From positions 1 through 47,440 of IMG/VR virus record IMGVR_UViG_3300010885_072353: 47,440 bases of DNA, one strand, 5' to 3'. The stretch's first letter is position 1. Each line of letters starts with the position of its first letter. Below the pieces are notes generated by a model. It saw nothing but the letters and a program-made list of their open reading frames with translations, did no database searches and was not told where the DNA came from. Origin of the DNA: a virus. Made by a program: the position numbers and the translations under genes. This document shows positions 33,480 to 40,908 of this stretch, in pieces.

Positions 33480-34219
33480 TGAGTCTCGAATCAAAAGATT
33501 TTTATACAGGTAACCCTACGCCTCAAATCTATCCCCAAGCACTAAATTTTGAGGATAATACATGCTTTCGCTATACAGATAAAGCAAACAATCAAAGCGA
33601 GCGTGTTATATATTCTAACTATTGGCGTGAACAAATTAATCAGTATGGTCAGAAAATATTATACTACGTTAATACATTTAATACTCTTTCCGCGGATATG
33701 CTCTATGGTGAGCAACCAACGCAGCAATTTGCACCGCCTCTCCCACTTATAATCGCAGTTAACTTAAATGAAAACGCGTTAATGCTTAGTAAGTACGGCT
33801 TGCTATCAGAGGATGAAGTTACCGCGTTTGTACATATTAGCGCATTTTACGATCGATTCGGATGGGGAGCTGAGCCAAAATCAGGCGACGTATTTCAATT
33901 ATCCGAATACGGTAGCGATAGACCAGGTGGTAGAGATGGTAGATTTTATGAAATTACAGAGCGTCTTGATCAAGACATAGCTCAAATCAATCCTCTTGCT
34001 GGTCACTACGTTTGGTTAATTAAAGCAAAGCGCTTTGAATGGTCCTTTGAACCAGGTCTATCAGGCGATGCAGTCAATCAGCAAGTGTATGATGACACTC
34101 GTAATCTCGCTGCGTCAGGTGCAGCAAAGCCTTATAGCTATAGTGCCGACATTGCATCAAAGCAGATATTTGATTACACGCAGACTGATTATAGTGATGT
34201 ATATGGTGGATATGCCTAA
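33479..34219 (+). CDS. gp14: Neck protein gp14-like
   Basis: The 246-residue product parallels T4 gp14 (256 residues), one of the two neck proteins that close the filled head and accept the tail. Shared order of elements: QINQYGQKILYYVNTF followed by LSADMLYGEQ (gp14 has a matching VECYYVPRE with IFGED), the helical-strand block with SKYGLLSEDEVTAFV, then PKSGDVFQLSEYG and the basic WLIKAKRFEWSFEPG. Identity is moderate and judged by eye. It is coupled to the small upstream gene by TAATG and its last bases overlap the convergent gene at 34216. Confidence 0.65.
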   Translation: MSLESKDFYTGNPTPQIYPQALNFEDNTCFRYTDKANNQSERVIYSNYWREQINQYGQKILYYVNTFNTLSADMLYGEQPTQQFAPPLPLIIAVNLNENALMLSKYGLLSEDEVTAFVHISAFYDRFGWGAEPKSGDVFQLSEYGSDRPGGRDGRFYEITERLDQDIAQINPLAGHYVWLIKAKRFEWSFEPGLSGDAVNQQVYDDTRNLAASGAAKPYSYSADIASKQIFDYTQTDYSDVYGGYA

Positions 34220-34488
34220 ACGTCAATCTTACCAATACCTGCGGAATAGTCCGGGAGCTGCTCGCCACGTATCTTTGCAATAAACATATCTGCCTCTCTT
34301 CCAGTTGCAAAGGACAACTTAACCTGCGTGCGGTCATCGCCACTAAACGTATAATCGAGACTGCCTGCAGCAGGTGTTATGCCTGTAAGAACATATGAGA
34401 TGTTAGTTGTGAACTGATTTTCGCGTGAGATAAAACCGCGACGTGAGTCAGGTTTTACACTGAAGCGTGTACCGATGATGTAGTGCAT
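34216..34488 (-). CDS. Small hypothetical protein (90 aa)
   Basis: The product is a 90-residue, beta-rich protein starting MHYIIGTRFSVKPDSRRGF, with SLDYTFSGDDRTQVKLSFA in the middle. It does not match a family I know. The gene begins inside the 3' end of the preceding gene (34 bases of overlap), has AAGGGA 11 bases upstream as a poor Shine-Dalgarno sequence, and overlaps the convergent gp14-like stop by 4 bases. The tight packing and sensible composition suggest it is real. A small late structural protein is possible, but nothing in the sequence proves it. Confidence 0.5.
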   Translation of the reverse strand: MHYIIGTRFSVKPDSRRGFISRENQFTTNISYVLTGITPAAGSLDYTFSGDDRTQVKLSFATGREADMFIAKIRGEQLPDYSAGIGKIDV

Positions 34489-34766
34489 GATAGTTTTGGT
34501 CCCTTAGTATTATTGTTCATTTCAATTTCTTCAAGATCAGATTTCATTGAAGGATGGCGCTCATGGATATACTTTTCAAAAGCAAGAGGCTTGATCCAGT
34601 CAATATCAGCTTCAATAGATCTCTTCTTAAGTTGCTCTGCTCGTTTACCAACGATCTCTATACCCTCGAGTAATGACAGCCAACGGGAATACTCGTCGAG
34701 AGACATGTTAAGATGTTGAAGCTCAGTATTTAGTGTTATTGATTCGCTTGATGGTGTCGATGACAT
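34455..34766 (-). CDS. Small hypothetical protein (103 aa)
   Basis: The product is a 103-residue acidic, helical protein (LNMSLDEYSRWLSLLEGIEIV, KRAEQLKKRSIEAD-type helices). No domain is recognised. It overlaps the upstream gene by 44 bases and the downstream gene by 34 bases in different frames, which is common in compact phage operons. The last 15 residues are Ser/Thr-rich and unlike the rest. Possibly a chaperone or a head-tail completion factor given the neighbourhood; this is a guess. Confidence 0.5.
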   Translation of the reverse strand: MSSTPSSESITLNTELQHLNMSLDEYSRWLSLLEGIEIVGKRAEQLKKRSIEADIDWIKPLAFEKYIHERHPSMKSDLEEIEMNNNTKGPKLSCTTSSVHASV

Positions 34767-35181
34767 ATCCGAGTATTATGTATGAAATTTTTTGAACGTC
34801 AATAATATTATTGCCGTTATTAAGAAACTTTGATAGAGTGGAAATAGCCTCAATATTCTGCATTGTACTGTTGATAATGGTTGAATAAGCTCTAGAGATA
34901 GAATCTTTACTTTCGTCCTCTATCGACGACAAAGATATAGATTTTTGTATTGTTTCACTATAGAGGTAAAATAAATTCTTTATAAAGTTTGCATCAGAAA
35001 GTGTATCTTTCTTAAAGAAAGCTAACCCTTCTTCAAATTGTTTGTAGTCCTGCAGGTTTGACTTTTGCTTAATCAAAGCAATTACATCGTCCATCGATCC
35101 CTGTGTTGTAGTTAGGGTGTCAATAAACTGATCAGCTTTTGTTTCGGTTATTAGTTTATTAATACTTTCAGGTATTTCCAT
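34723..35181 (-). CDS. Hypothetical helical protein (152 aa)
   Basis: A 152-residue protein composed almost entirely of predicted helices, with a Ser-rich patch (SISLSSIEDESKDSISRA). No enzyme motif, membrane segment or cysteine cluster is visible. The start overlaps nothing and follows the stop of the membrane-protein gene by 2 bases, so the genes from 35600 down to 34216 form one minus-strand operon. Nothing in it points to a T4 homologue. Its function is unknown. Confidence 0.5.
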   Translation of the reverse strand: MEIPESINKLITETKADQFIDTLTTTQGSMDDVIALIKQKSNLQDYKQFEEGLAFFKKDTLSDANFIKNLFYLYSETIQKSISLSSIEDESKDSISRAYSTIINSTMQNIEAISTLSKFLNNGNNIIDVQKISYIILGYVIDTIKRINNTKY

Positions 35182-35183
35182 AA

Positions 35184-35600
35184 TTACTCAGCAATTGACG
35201 GTATCATGTTTGGTACCTGTTGGCTAATGACGGGTTCTGTCATTAAAGCTGTTTCAGGTACAACATACACACTTACATTCTTTTGACATGTGTTGCATTT
35301 ATACGCGTTATTCGTATTGAGAGTGATAGGAACAAACTCGACTTTCTTAAGTGAGCAAGGACATGTTACTTCAAGTCCTTGAAGGCTAAATTCTTTTATT
35401 CTTTCGTTTTCAATCTGCTTATCCTTGATCACCACATATGCGTTAAGGGAGGTTATAAACGCATAATACAAGCCGAATTGTATTAAAATACCAAGTGATA
35501 TGCCGATTATAAGAGGTATATTCAAACAGGTAAGCGCTAGTCCAAACAACGTAGCCGTTATTGAAAGTGTAATTATTTGTCTTAAAAGCTTGAAAAGCAT
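35184..35600 (-). CDS. Membrane protein with zinc-ribbon-like tail
   Basis: The product, 138 residues from ATG 35600, has two hydrophobic segments near the N-terminus (about residues 10-28 and 30-52, e.g. LTCLNIPLIIGISLGILIQF), then a charged helix (KDKQIENERIKEF) and a small domain with CPC and CNTC pairs spaced like a zinc ribbon (TCPCSLKKVEF ... YKCNTCQKNV). It should sit in the inner membrane with the ribbon in the cytoplasm. The frame is open from TTG 35636, but that start would add a charged lead peptide and is less likely. The function is unknown; host membrane or replication-site anchoring is possible. Confidence 0.6.
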   Translation of the reverse strand: MLFKLLRQIITLSITATLFGLALTCLNIPLIIGISLGILIQFGLYYAFITSLNAYVVIKDKQIENERIKEFSLQGLEVTCPCSLKKVEFVPITLNTNNAYKCNTCQKNVSVYVVPETALMTEPVISQQVPNMIPSIAE

Positions 35601-35642
35601 TATATTAATAATAATGTCACTTCTTCCAAAAATCAAGGATAA

Positions 35643-36026
35643 TTACTCAGAATCCTTGCCGATAATGGTAAAGATTCGTTTTAGCTCTCTTGCTGATTTC
35701 TCTAAGCAATCTATAATTTGTCTTATCTCATCAGCTGCTTTTTTGTCTTTTTGTATTAAAGGGTGTTTTAGCGCGCTTTTAAAATTATGTGTAGCGTTTG
35801 AATGATCCGTCATTAAATCACCTAAAATCGACACCGTGTTAGGTAATGGAAAAGGTAATACGTTACCTGCTTTTGCGTTATCAGGGTTCTGCTCTTCGTT
35901 ATCAACACCTTTCCCAACAAGATCCTTAAACTTAGTCTTCATAGCACCAAATTCTCGTGATGCTTGACCGGATACCCACTTATTATAATACGAAACTGTG
36001 TCTTCAAACAGAACTTTCTTTTTCAT
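35643..36026 (-). CDS. Late protein with possible capsid-targeting N-terminus
   Basis: The 127-residue product begins MKKKVLFEDTVSYYNKW; LFE-D at residues 6-9 matches the (L/I)xE site of prohead-protease substrates, after a basic head. The rest is helical and basic (KSALKHPLIQKDKKAADEI). A late box lies 7 bases upstream, and a second late box for the opposite-strand gene is six bases beyond it. Both genes of this divergent pair carry a candidate targeting peptide. The next gene's stop is 42 bases downstream. No known domain. An internal head protein is a reasonable but unproven inference. Confidence 0.55.
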   Translation of the reverse strand: MKKKVLFEDTVSYYNKWVSGQASREFGAMKTKFKDLVGKGVDNEEQNPDNAKAGNVLPFPLPNTVSILGDLMTDHSNATHNFKSALKHPLIQKDKKAADEIRQIIDCLEKSARELKRIFTIIGKDSE

Positions 36027-36033
36027 GTGAAAT

Positions 36034-36041
36034 TATTTAAT
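36034..36041 (-). promoter_or_regulatory. T4-type late promoter box ATTAAATA
   Basis: ATTAAATA on the minus strand lies 7 bases before ATG 36026. It is back to back with the plus-strand box at 36048-36055. Confidence 0.6.
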
Positions 36042-36047
36042 CTTTGA

Positions 36048-36055
36048 TATAAATA
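36048..36055 (+). promoter_or_regulatory. T4-type late promoter box TATAAATA (exact consensus)
   Basis: An exact TATAAATA ends 5 bases before ATG 36061 and continues as CTATT, a very T4-like late promoter. Transcription should begin on or next to the start codon. Confidence 0.8.
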
Positions 36056-36060
36056 CTATT

Positions 36061-36468
36061 ATGAGTTATTTTAAGTCGAGATTTGATTATCTTTTAGAAG
36101 CAGATGTGGACGCACCTGTACAAGAGCCTACACCAACAACAGATCAAGAAGCTATGGCTCAGCAATTAGACACCGCCAAGCCTTCGGACTTTGATGTTAA
36201 GGCTGCGGAGAGACAGCAGCGTGTAGACCATGTAAAGATTGATCAGATCAATACACTTAACGAATGGATTAAGCAGATTGACGCATTTGTATTATTCTTA
36301 AATGATACAAATAGCGAATCAATTCAAATTCAACTTCACTCAGCTCCTTGCGATTCAATGTTTGAAAATATTGCAAGAAGTGAGAAGAAGCGTATTTCTC
36401 GTCTTGCAGCAGATTTAGGTACTCTCGGTCAAAACCTTAAGGGGTATCTTGCCTCAGCAAACGACTAA
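36061..36468 (+). CDS. Candidate internal head protein, LLE-A targeting site
   Basis: The 135-residue product begins MSYFKSRFDYLLEADVDAP. LLE-A at residues 11-14 matches the prohead-protease consensus, and the first ten residues form the basic amphipathic peptide expected of a T4-type capsid-targeting sequence. After a Pro/Thr-rich linker, residues 45-135 are helical (IDQINTLNEWIKQIDAFVLF) and end in two basic helices (RSEKKRISRLAADLGTL). The transcript is predicted to be leaderless. Its stop overlaps the convergent primase gene by 4 bases. No enzymatic motif is visible. The best candidate for an injected internal protein in this window, but untested. Confidence 0.65.
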   Translation: MSYFKSRFDYLLEADVDAPVQEPTPTTDQEAMAQQLDTAKPSDFDVKAAERQQRVDHVKIDQINTLNEWIKQIDAFVLFLNDTNSESIQIQLHSAPCDSMFENIARSEKKRISRLAADLGTLGQNLKGYLASAND

Positions 36469-37499
36469 ACTTTTATCTCCGACATAAGCAATTTTGCTTT
36501 AAGTCCTGAATAAGAGTTCTTTACTATAAAGTTTGATGTAACTTCGTTCAGATTTGCTGCGATACATATATCGTTAAAATCTTTATAGTTCCTACCTATT
36601 TTTTCGGGCCAAATAAACACTGTCTCCCCTGCATCGATTAGCTTCTTAGTTTTTATTTTACTAGCGGTATCCTGCCACTGGCTGTCTAACACCCATATCC
36701 TCTTAGACAATTTAAAGTTATTAATCTGAGATTGCTGAAGAGTGGAAAATGTATTATTACTATTTTCCTGAATGCCTGCAACTGCGGTGCCGTTTTGTAC
36801 AAAGAACGCATCTATCGGGCCTTCAAAAATAAAAATATAATCTAAATCAGAACTAATTTTATTAAGATTAAACAGCGATTTATCTCCGTTTATCTTACTA
36901 AGGTATTTTGGTAATTTCTTTCCGAATTGTTCTACAATAGTGCGTGACTGATAAAATATAATTTCTCCCTTCTCATCATAAAAGGGTATTATTAGTCTAT
37001 TCTTATGTACTTTATCAGTTAAAGAGAGCCAGAGAGAATCCGGTCTATTAATTGCTGTGTCTAATTTTCTTCGCTTAATTAGTTCGATAGCGTTTTGAAC
37101 AATAGCTTTATCCTTATGGTAGTTAACTTGATTTGAATCAAACAAATTAATACAATCAAGCGGTAGCTTATGTGTAGATTTAATAGCGACTTCCTCAGCT
37201 TTATCATTAGTAACGTCGGTAGGTAAAATGTCATATGTTTTTATTTCTTTTAGTATTTCCTCATACGTCTGATTTGCAGCTTGTTGAATCCATCTCAATG
37301 GCTTACTAAACCACCCGCAATTATGACAGCAGATTGTATCTTTTTCGACAATATAATAGCAGCGACGTTTCTTAAGCCAAGATGTACCCTCACGGCAGAT
37401 TGGACAGCCTGCTTCGTATGTATTGGACGATTTCTTGTACTTAGGATACCCTGCGTGTTGATAAAATTTCTGTATGATGTATTCCCGCGGTAAGATCAC
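36465..37499 (-). CDS. gp61: DNA primase gp61-like (DnaG type)
   Basis: The 344-residue product matches T4 gp61 (342 residues), which makes RNA primers on the lagging strand with the gp41 helicase. The N-terminal zinc module is CPIC (32-35) with CCHNC (57-61). The middle has NRLIIPFYDEKGEI (167-180), typical of DnaG-type primases, and the Toprim core follows: FEGPID with the key Glu at 226, and WVLDSQWQD with the metal-binding Asp at 272. The start is GTG 37499; no late box is nearby, so it is probably read with the upstream genes. Normal length, no oddities. Confidence 0.9.
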   Translation of the reverse strand: MILPREYIIQKFYQHAGYPKYKKSSNTYEAGCPICREGTSWLKKRRCYYIVEKDTICCHNCGWFSKPLRWIQQAANQTYEEILKEIKTYDILPTDVTNDKAEEVAIKSTHKLPLDCINLFDSNQVNYHKDKAIVQNAIELIKRRKLDTAINRPDSLWLSLTDKVHKNRLIIPFYDEKGEIIFYQSRTIVEQFGKKLPKYLSKINGDKSLFNLNKISSDLDYIFIFEGPIDAFFVQNGTAVAGIQENSNNTFSTLQQSQINNFKLSKRIWVLDSQWQDTASKIKTKKLIDAGETVFIWPEKIGRNYKDFNDICIAANLNEVTSNFIVKNSYSGLKAKLLMSEIKV

Positions 37500-37542
37500 A
37501 CTTTAACTATAGCGTCGTATTGTGTAGAATACAAGGCTAAAA

Positions 37543-37728
37543 TTATGTTTGCGGTTTTGACAGATCCTTTACTGAGATCACACCCTTACGTATAAACTTA
37601 CCAGATGCAGGGCAAATATATTCTGCTTCAACAATTTCTTGATTATCGCGAATATACGTCTTGAGACGTGGTCTTACGGGTTCTCCGCTAATTGGAGATT
37701 GAATTACTTTTGGTTGGATAATATCCAT
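37543..37728 (-). CDS. Small hypothetical protein (61 aa)
   Basis: The 61-residue product is basic and beta-rich, with the sequence EPVRPRLKTYIRD and YICPASGKFIRKG. It has a single cysteine and does not form a zinc site. I do not recognise it. It has a late-type box exactly 5 bases before ATG 37728, and the TAA in that box is the stop codon (37737-37739) of the gene before it. This suggests it can be expressed late while the neighbours are early replication genes. It is separated from the primase by 43 bases. The function is unknown. Confidence 0.6.
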   Translation of the reverse strand: MDIIQPKVIQSPISGEPVRPRLKTYIRDNQEIVEAEYICPASGKFIRKGVISVKDLSKPQT

Positions 37729-37733
37729 ATACC

Positions 37734-37741
37734 TATTTAGT
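37734..37741 (-). promoter_or_regulatory. T4-type late promoter box ACTAAATA over a stop codon
   Basis: ACTAAATA on the minus strand lies exactly 5 bases before ATG 37728 and contains the stop of the upstream gene at 37737-37739. Confidence 0.55.
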
Positions 37742-38045
37742 CGTTCTCCCTTTCTAGTGCTACAGTATTACCCTTATTCTTATTATATTGCATCATACAA
37801 GTTCTATGTACATAAGCAGGTAATTTCTCAACAACGTCAACAATTTTATCCTTTATACCTAAATCAAATTTTTCTACCGGTATGCGTCTAATACCCATAT
37901 CTGGCAGAGAAAGGAAAATATAATTATCAGATTTTTTCTCTGCGTAAACGAGTAATTCCCCTAGGTATTTTCCTGCTGTTACCGCGTATATAAAAGGTTG
38001 CCGCGGGTGAGCGAAGAGTGATTTAATCTTGGTCAGGCCCATCAT
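37737..38045 (-). CDS. Small hypothetical protein (102 aa)
   Basis: The product, starting MMGLTKIKSLFAHPRQPF, is about 102 residues, beta-rich in the middle (FIYAVTAGKYLGELLVYAEK) and helical at the end. A TTG at 38051 is in frame but ATG 38045 is more likely; ATG 38042 is also possible. The start lies inside the preceding gene, which ends at 38023, so the two overlap by 23 bases. No known domain is seen. It belongs to the chain of small genes between the clamp and primase, and its function is unknown. Confidence 0.5.
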   Translation of the reverse strand: MMGLTKIKSLFAHPRQPFIYAVTAGKYLGELLVYAEKKSDNYIFLSLPDMGIRRIPVEKFDLGIKDKIVDVVEKLPAYVHRTCMMQYNKNKGNTVALEREND

Positions 38046-38358
38046 TGTCAATATGATTATGAAAGAATTTATTGACTAAAGTAACAAGAGAATCAGCTTC
38101 TTGCTGATTATGTGCAGATATACAATGAACTGGTTCTCCGTTAAACGTGTAACCAAGAATAATAAACGACGTAAGATACTCCTCTACCTGTGAGGAAAGT
38201 GTTTTAAGATCTTTTTTAACACCCTTTTGATGAGCGTCAAGATTTTCTTGTAAAGAGGAAAGCATTGCTTTACGAAGCACTTCTTTATCTTCGGCGTTAA
38301 GATTGACGTCGGTTTTCTTCACTTTACTCTGCTTGTTGTTGGGCTTCTTGTCGCTCAT
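38023..38358 (-). CDS. Small hypothetical protein (111 aa)
   Basis: The 111-residue product has a Lys-rich N-terminus (SDKKPNNKQSKVKKTDVN) and a helical middle (VLRKAMLSSLQENLDAHQKG), then a short beta part (FIILGYTFNGEPVHCISA). Two ATGs lie in series (38361 and 38358); the late box at 38365-38372 has a 6-base gap to 38358 and only 3 to 38361, so 38358 is chosen. The gene overlaps both neighbours. It lies in the replication region but has a late box, so its timing is uncertain. No function can be assigned. Confidence 0.5.
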   Translation of the reverse strand: MSDKKPNNKQSKVKKTDVNLNAEDKEVLRKAMLSSLQENLDAHQKGVKKDLKTLSSQVEEYLTSFIILGYTFNGEPVHCISAHNQQEADSLVTLVNKFFHNHIDNDGPDQD

Positions 38359-38707
38359 CATTAATATTTAAGCCCTTGGGCATATATCTCGAGCGACCAT
38401 GATAGTTGGCATTATTAGATACACCGTGTGTTAGGAGATACTCGATAACGACCTCAATACTATCTGTCTTAATATTAAAATTTTTTGGAATTTGTTGACC
38501 GCCATCATTAAGCTCAAATAAAATTTCATCTATTTCATTTTTGTTACTATAACAAGTAATAAGCACTGAGCTCTCGCTAGGGTTTACCATTACAGTCCAT
38601 CTACGCGGATCACTTTTAGCGTATACGGAAAATAAGCGTATGACTATAAAGCCATTATCGCGTAAACGTTTAATAAAATATCCAGGTGTTCTTAGTTTAT
38701 TGCTCAT
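38324..38707 (-). CDS. Conserved-type hypothetical protein next to the clamp (127 aa)
   Basis: The 127-residue product begins MSNKLRTPGYFIKRLRDNGF and contains DPRRWTVMVNPSESSVLITC and ELNDGGQQIPKNF. The style is that of small proteins found beside clamp genes in T4-like phages, but I cannot name a family. It has a mixed alpha-beta layout with a Gln-rich tail. It starts 3 bases after the clamp stop, so it is in the clamp operon. A DNA-replication accessory role is a guess from position. Confidence 0.5.
   Translation of the reverse strand: MSNKLRTPGYFIKRLRDNGFIVIRLFSVYAKSDPRRWTVMVNPSESSVLITCYSNKNEIDEILFELNDGGQQIPKNFNIKTDSIEVVIEYLLTHGVSNNANYHGRSRYMPKGLNINDERQEAQQQAE
38365..38372 (-). promoter_or_regulatory. 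T4-type late promoter box CTTAAATA inside a gene
   Basis: CTTAAATA on the minus strand lies 6 bases before ATG 38358, within the coding part of the preceding gene. Confidence 0.45.
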
Positions 38708-38710
38708 ATA

Positions 38711-39445
38711 TTAATTCTGTAATGCTGAAACAATAAACTTCATATTAATAGTCTCTGTACCAGTGTCTAATGTAAGCAAGCCGCGCTTTGATGCGATATT
38801 GGCGGTTAATACTTTGTATTTCATACAAGAAATTATTCTAAATAATTCAAAATTCAACGGCATAAGAACATTGACGGGTTCGCCTTTATAGTCTGATGAT
38901 ATCTTAAGACCATAAGAATCAGTATTGGCTCGTGTCTTATCAGTTAGCTCTCCATATACATCAGCATCTTTAAAGGATAGATATATCTTATTTGTTTCTG
39001 TTGCAATAGAGCTTCCTTTAATAAGAGATACTACTGAGGTAAAGGGAATACTAAATGTACCATCAAACGGTAACTCCTTTAACTTTTCGAGATTAATCTG
39101 CTTTGGAGTCTTGATAATATTATCCTCATAAAGATAATATTTAAATCTAACTGTAGAGGATTCGAACCCAATATAATTTGTTGATATATCTAACGCACAT
39201 CCTTGCTCTTCTATACAAGAAAGAACACGACAGAACTTCTTAAGATCAGGTATGTTAAGATTTTTCTCAACGCCTGAAAGTATATTATTATAAGTAGCGT
39301 GTACAACGAGTGTATTGTCGCTTGTTGTAATTATCGCGGAGATATTATCTGCACCTAATTTAAGTACCGCACTATCAGCTACTCTACTAAGCGGTGTTAA
39401 GAAGTTATTTAAAAAATCCTCTCTATTAGGTATAGTTAAAATCAT
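38711..39445 (-). CDS. gp45: Sliding clamp gp45
   Basis: The 244-residue product is the sliding clamp; T4 gp45 has 228 residues. It begins MILTIPNREDFLNNFLTPLS with ILSGVEKNLNIPDLKKFCRV and closes with ETINMKFIVSALQN, following the two-domain clamp pattern. As a trimeric ring it tethers the DNA polymerase and, in T4, is also the mobile enhancer for late transcription with gp33 and gp55. That link is relevant here because many late boxes occur in the window. It has an early-type promoter of its own. The clamp loader gp44 is encoded far away at 12620. Confidence 0.88.
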   Translation of the reverse strand: MILTIPNREDFLNNFLTPLSRVADSAVLKLGADNISAIITTSDNTLVVHATYNNILSGVEKNLNIPDLKKFCRVLSCIEEQGCALDISTNYIGFESSTVRFKYYLYEDNIIKTPKQINLEKLKELPFDGTFSIPFTSVVSLIKGSSIATETNKIYLSFKDADVYGELTDKTRANTDSYGLKISSDYKGEPVNVLMPLNFELFRIISCMKYKVLTANIASKRGLLTLDTGTETINMKFIVSALQN

Positions 39446-39451
39446 TATCTT

Positions 39452-39479
39452 ATAATATACTCTTCATTTGCTTAAACAA
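39452..39479 (-). promoter_or_regulatory. Early sigma70-like promoter for gp45
   Basis: TTGTTT (39474-39479), a 16-base spacer and TATTAT (39452-39457) on the minus strand precede ATG 39445. The -35 is weak. Confidence 0.5.
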
Positions 39480-39487
39480 GCGGTATA

Positions 39488-39988
39488 TTAGTCCTTTTTT
39501 TTAGTACAAATAGAAGGTATCACACTTTCAAGCTTTGCAAGACGCTCTTCAATGGAAAGAAGAATACCAAGCTTCTCTTCAATATTAGACAGTTTCCTAA
39601 AAACCGTCTCCGTATAAGGGCTTGTATTAAAATTAAATTCAAGTTGATTTGAGTCGACAGAATCGTTATTTGCTATGGCAGGTGCTAATGTTGGTGTCGG
39701 CTGCGGGGCATTAAAAGATAACTGAACAGGCGCTTCAACAGGTGCTGGTTGTACTGCAACAGGGGTAGGTGCTGGTTGTTGTAAGGCTTGAGCTTGCGGA
39801 GGTACAACAGAAGTAATGGAGTTTAATACAGCGTGTGGATCGAGCTCCATGCCCTTTAAGGTATTAGTTTTATTGACTAAATTCTTATCAAGTTCTTTTA
39901 ACTCACCGGTTAAATGCTGGCCCATAAATTGCAGGGCCAGCATTTGTAATTCCTGTGGCGATAAATTATTATCGTTAAATGTATCCAT
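39488..39988 (-). CDS. Hypothetical protein between SSB and clamp (166 aa)
   Basis: The product has a helical start (SPQELQMLALQFMGQHLTGE), a Pro/Ala/Gln/Val-rich linker of about 50 residues (PTPVAVQPAPVEAPVQ) and a helical end with coiled-coil character (LSNIEEKLGILLSIEERLAK). It starts as TAATG on the stop of gp32 and so is co-translated with it. No known T4 gene has this layout between gp32 and gp45. An adapter that links two replication proteins is plausible because of the flexible linker, but this is inference. Confidence 0.55.
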   Translation of the reverse strand: MDTFNDNNLSPQELQMLALQFMGQHLTGELKELDKNLVNKTNTLKGMELDPHAVLNSITSVVPPQAQALQQPAPTPVAVQPAPVEAPVQLSFNAPQPTPTLAPAIANNDSVDSNQLEFNFNTSPYTETVFRKLSNIEEKLGILLSIEERLAKLESVIPSICTKKKD

Positions 39989-40866
39989 TAGTCTTCAAGA
40001 CCCTTGAGAAGGTCAGCAATTGAGTCGTCATCAAGATTTGTCGCAGGTGCCTTTTCAACCACTGGAGTAGTAGTGATCTTTGGAGTAGTGGTAATCTTAG
40101 GAGCAGTAGGAGGTACTGGTGCGCTACTTGGCTCGTTTGCGTCGTCTACATCTGATACGCAATGATAATGCGCATTTAAAATTTCTTTGAGCTCGTCGTA
40201 GCTCTTTACCGTAAGATACGATTCAAGGTCATGAATATTGTTATATACCTCCTCGTAAGAGTCGGAATCGAGACCTGGAATAGCCTTAGGCAGCGCGAAC
40301 TTAGATGAAACGTAGGTCGGAAAATCACCTTGCTTCTCTACCTTAATACGGAAATTACATCCATTAGGCGAAAGATCAAAGATGCGTGGTCCAAAGTCCG
40401 CTGCATCGTCACCCTCAATTGCATCCATAACAATTTTATTAAGCTGACGGCCAAAGCGAAGAACCTTAATCTGTCCGTTATTCTCTGGACGAACCGGGTC
40501 CTCGACTACGTAAACATTAACAAGCCAGTTTTCCTTACGGTTGAGAGCACGGGCCTTCTCCTTCTCTTCTTCAGTTCCGCTACGGCGAATGCGATAACCC
40601 TCTTCGGCAATCGGGTCCCGCTGGTCCCAAGTAGCAGGGCTAGTTACGTTAATAAGCTTTCCATCTGCAAAGCTGTTCCAAGCATATGAATAGTAGTGAA
40701 GAAACGTCTTATTAGGGTCCTTAACATTAGGAAGGATTCTGACGGTATAGGTATTGCCAGCTTCTGTTCGAAGATAATCTTTGAACTTTGTATTACCGCC
40801 TTCGGTATTTTTGGTGAGGGCAGATTTAATGCTGTCAAACATTGATGTGGTGAATGATGTGCTCAT
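39988..40866 (-). CDS. gp32: Single-stranded DNA-binding protein gp32
   Basis: The 292-residue product is a gp32-type SSB (T4: 301 residues). An N-terminal basic helix part precedes the core with RTEAGNTYTVRILPN, FLHYYSYAWNSF and VYVVEDPVRPENNGQIKVLRFG, and the C-terminus is acidic (DDDSIADLLKGLED), where replication partners bind. The Zn-binding Cys/His set of T4 gp32 is not visible, so this version probably folds without zinc. A Thr/Pro linker has a doubled KITTTP. It is followed by the 166-residue gene (TAATG) and preceded by the helicase loader. Early promoter upstream. Confidence 0.88.
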   Translation of the reverse strand: MSTSFTTSMFDSIKSALTKNTEGGNTKFKDYLRTEAGNTYTVRILPNVKDPNKTFLHYYSYAWNSFADGKLINVTSPATWDQRDPIAEEGYRIRRSGTEEEKEKARALNRKENWLVNVYVVEDPVRPENNGQIKVLRFGRQLNKIVMDAIEGDDAADFGPRIFDLSPNGCNFRIKVEKQGDFPTYVSSKFALPKAIPGLDSDSYEEVYNNIHDLESYLTVKSYDELKEILNAHYHCVSDVDDANEPSSAPVPPTAPKITTTPKITTTPVVEKAPATNLDDDSIADLLKGLED

Positions 40867-40880
40867 ATTTAATTTTGTTT

Positions 40881-40908
40881 ATAATAATTGGTATTTTTGT
40901 TTAGTCAA
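40881..40908 (-). promoter_or_regulatory. Early sigma70-like promoter for gp32
   Basis: TTGACT (40903-40908), a 16-base spacer and TATTAT (40881-40886) on the minus strand precede ATG 40866; the -35 overlaps the stop of the loader gene. Confidence 0.65.
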
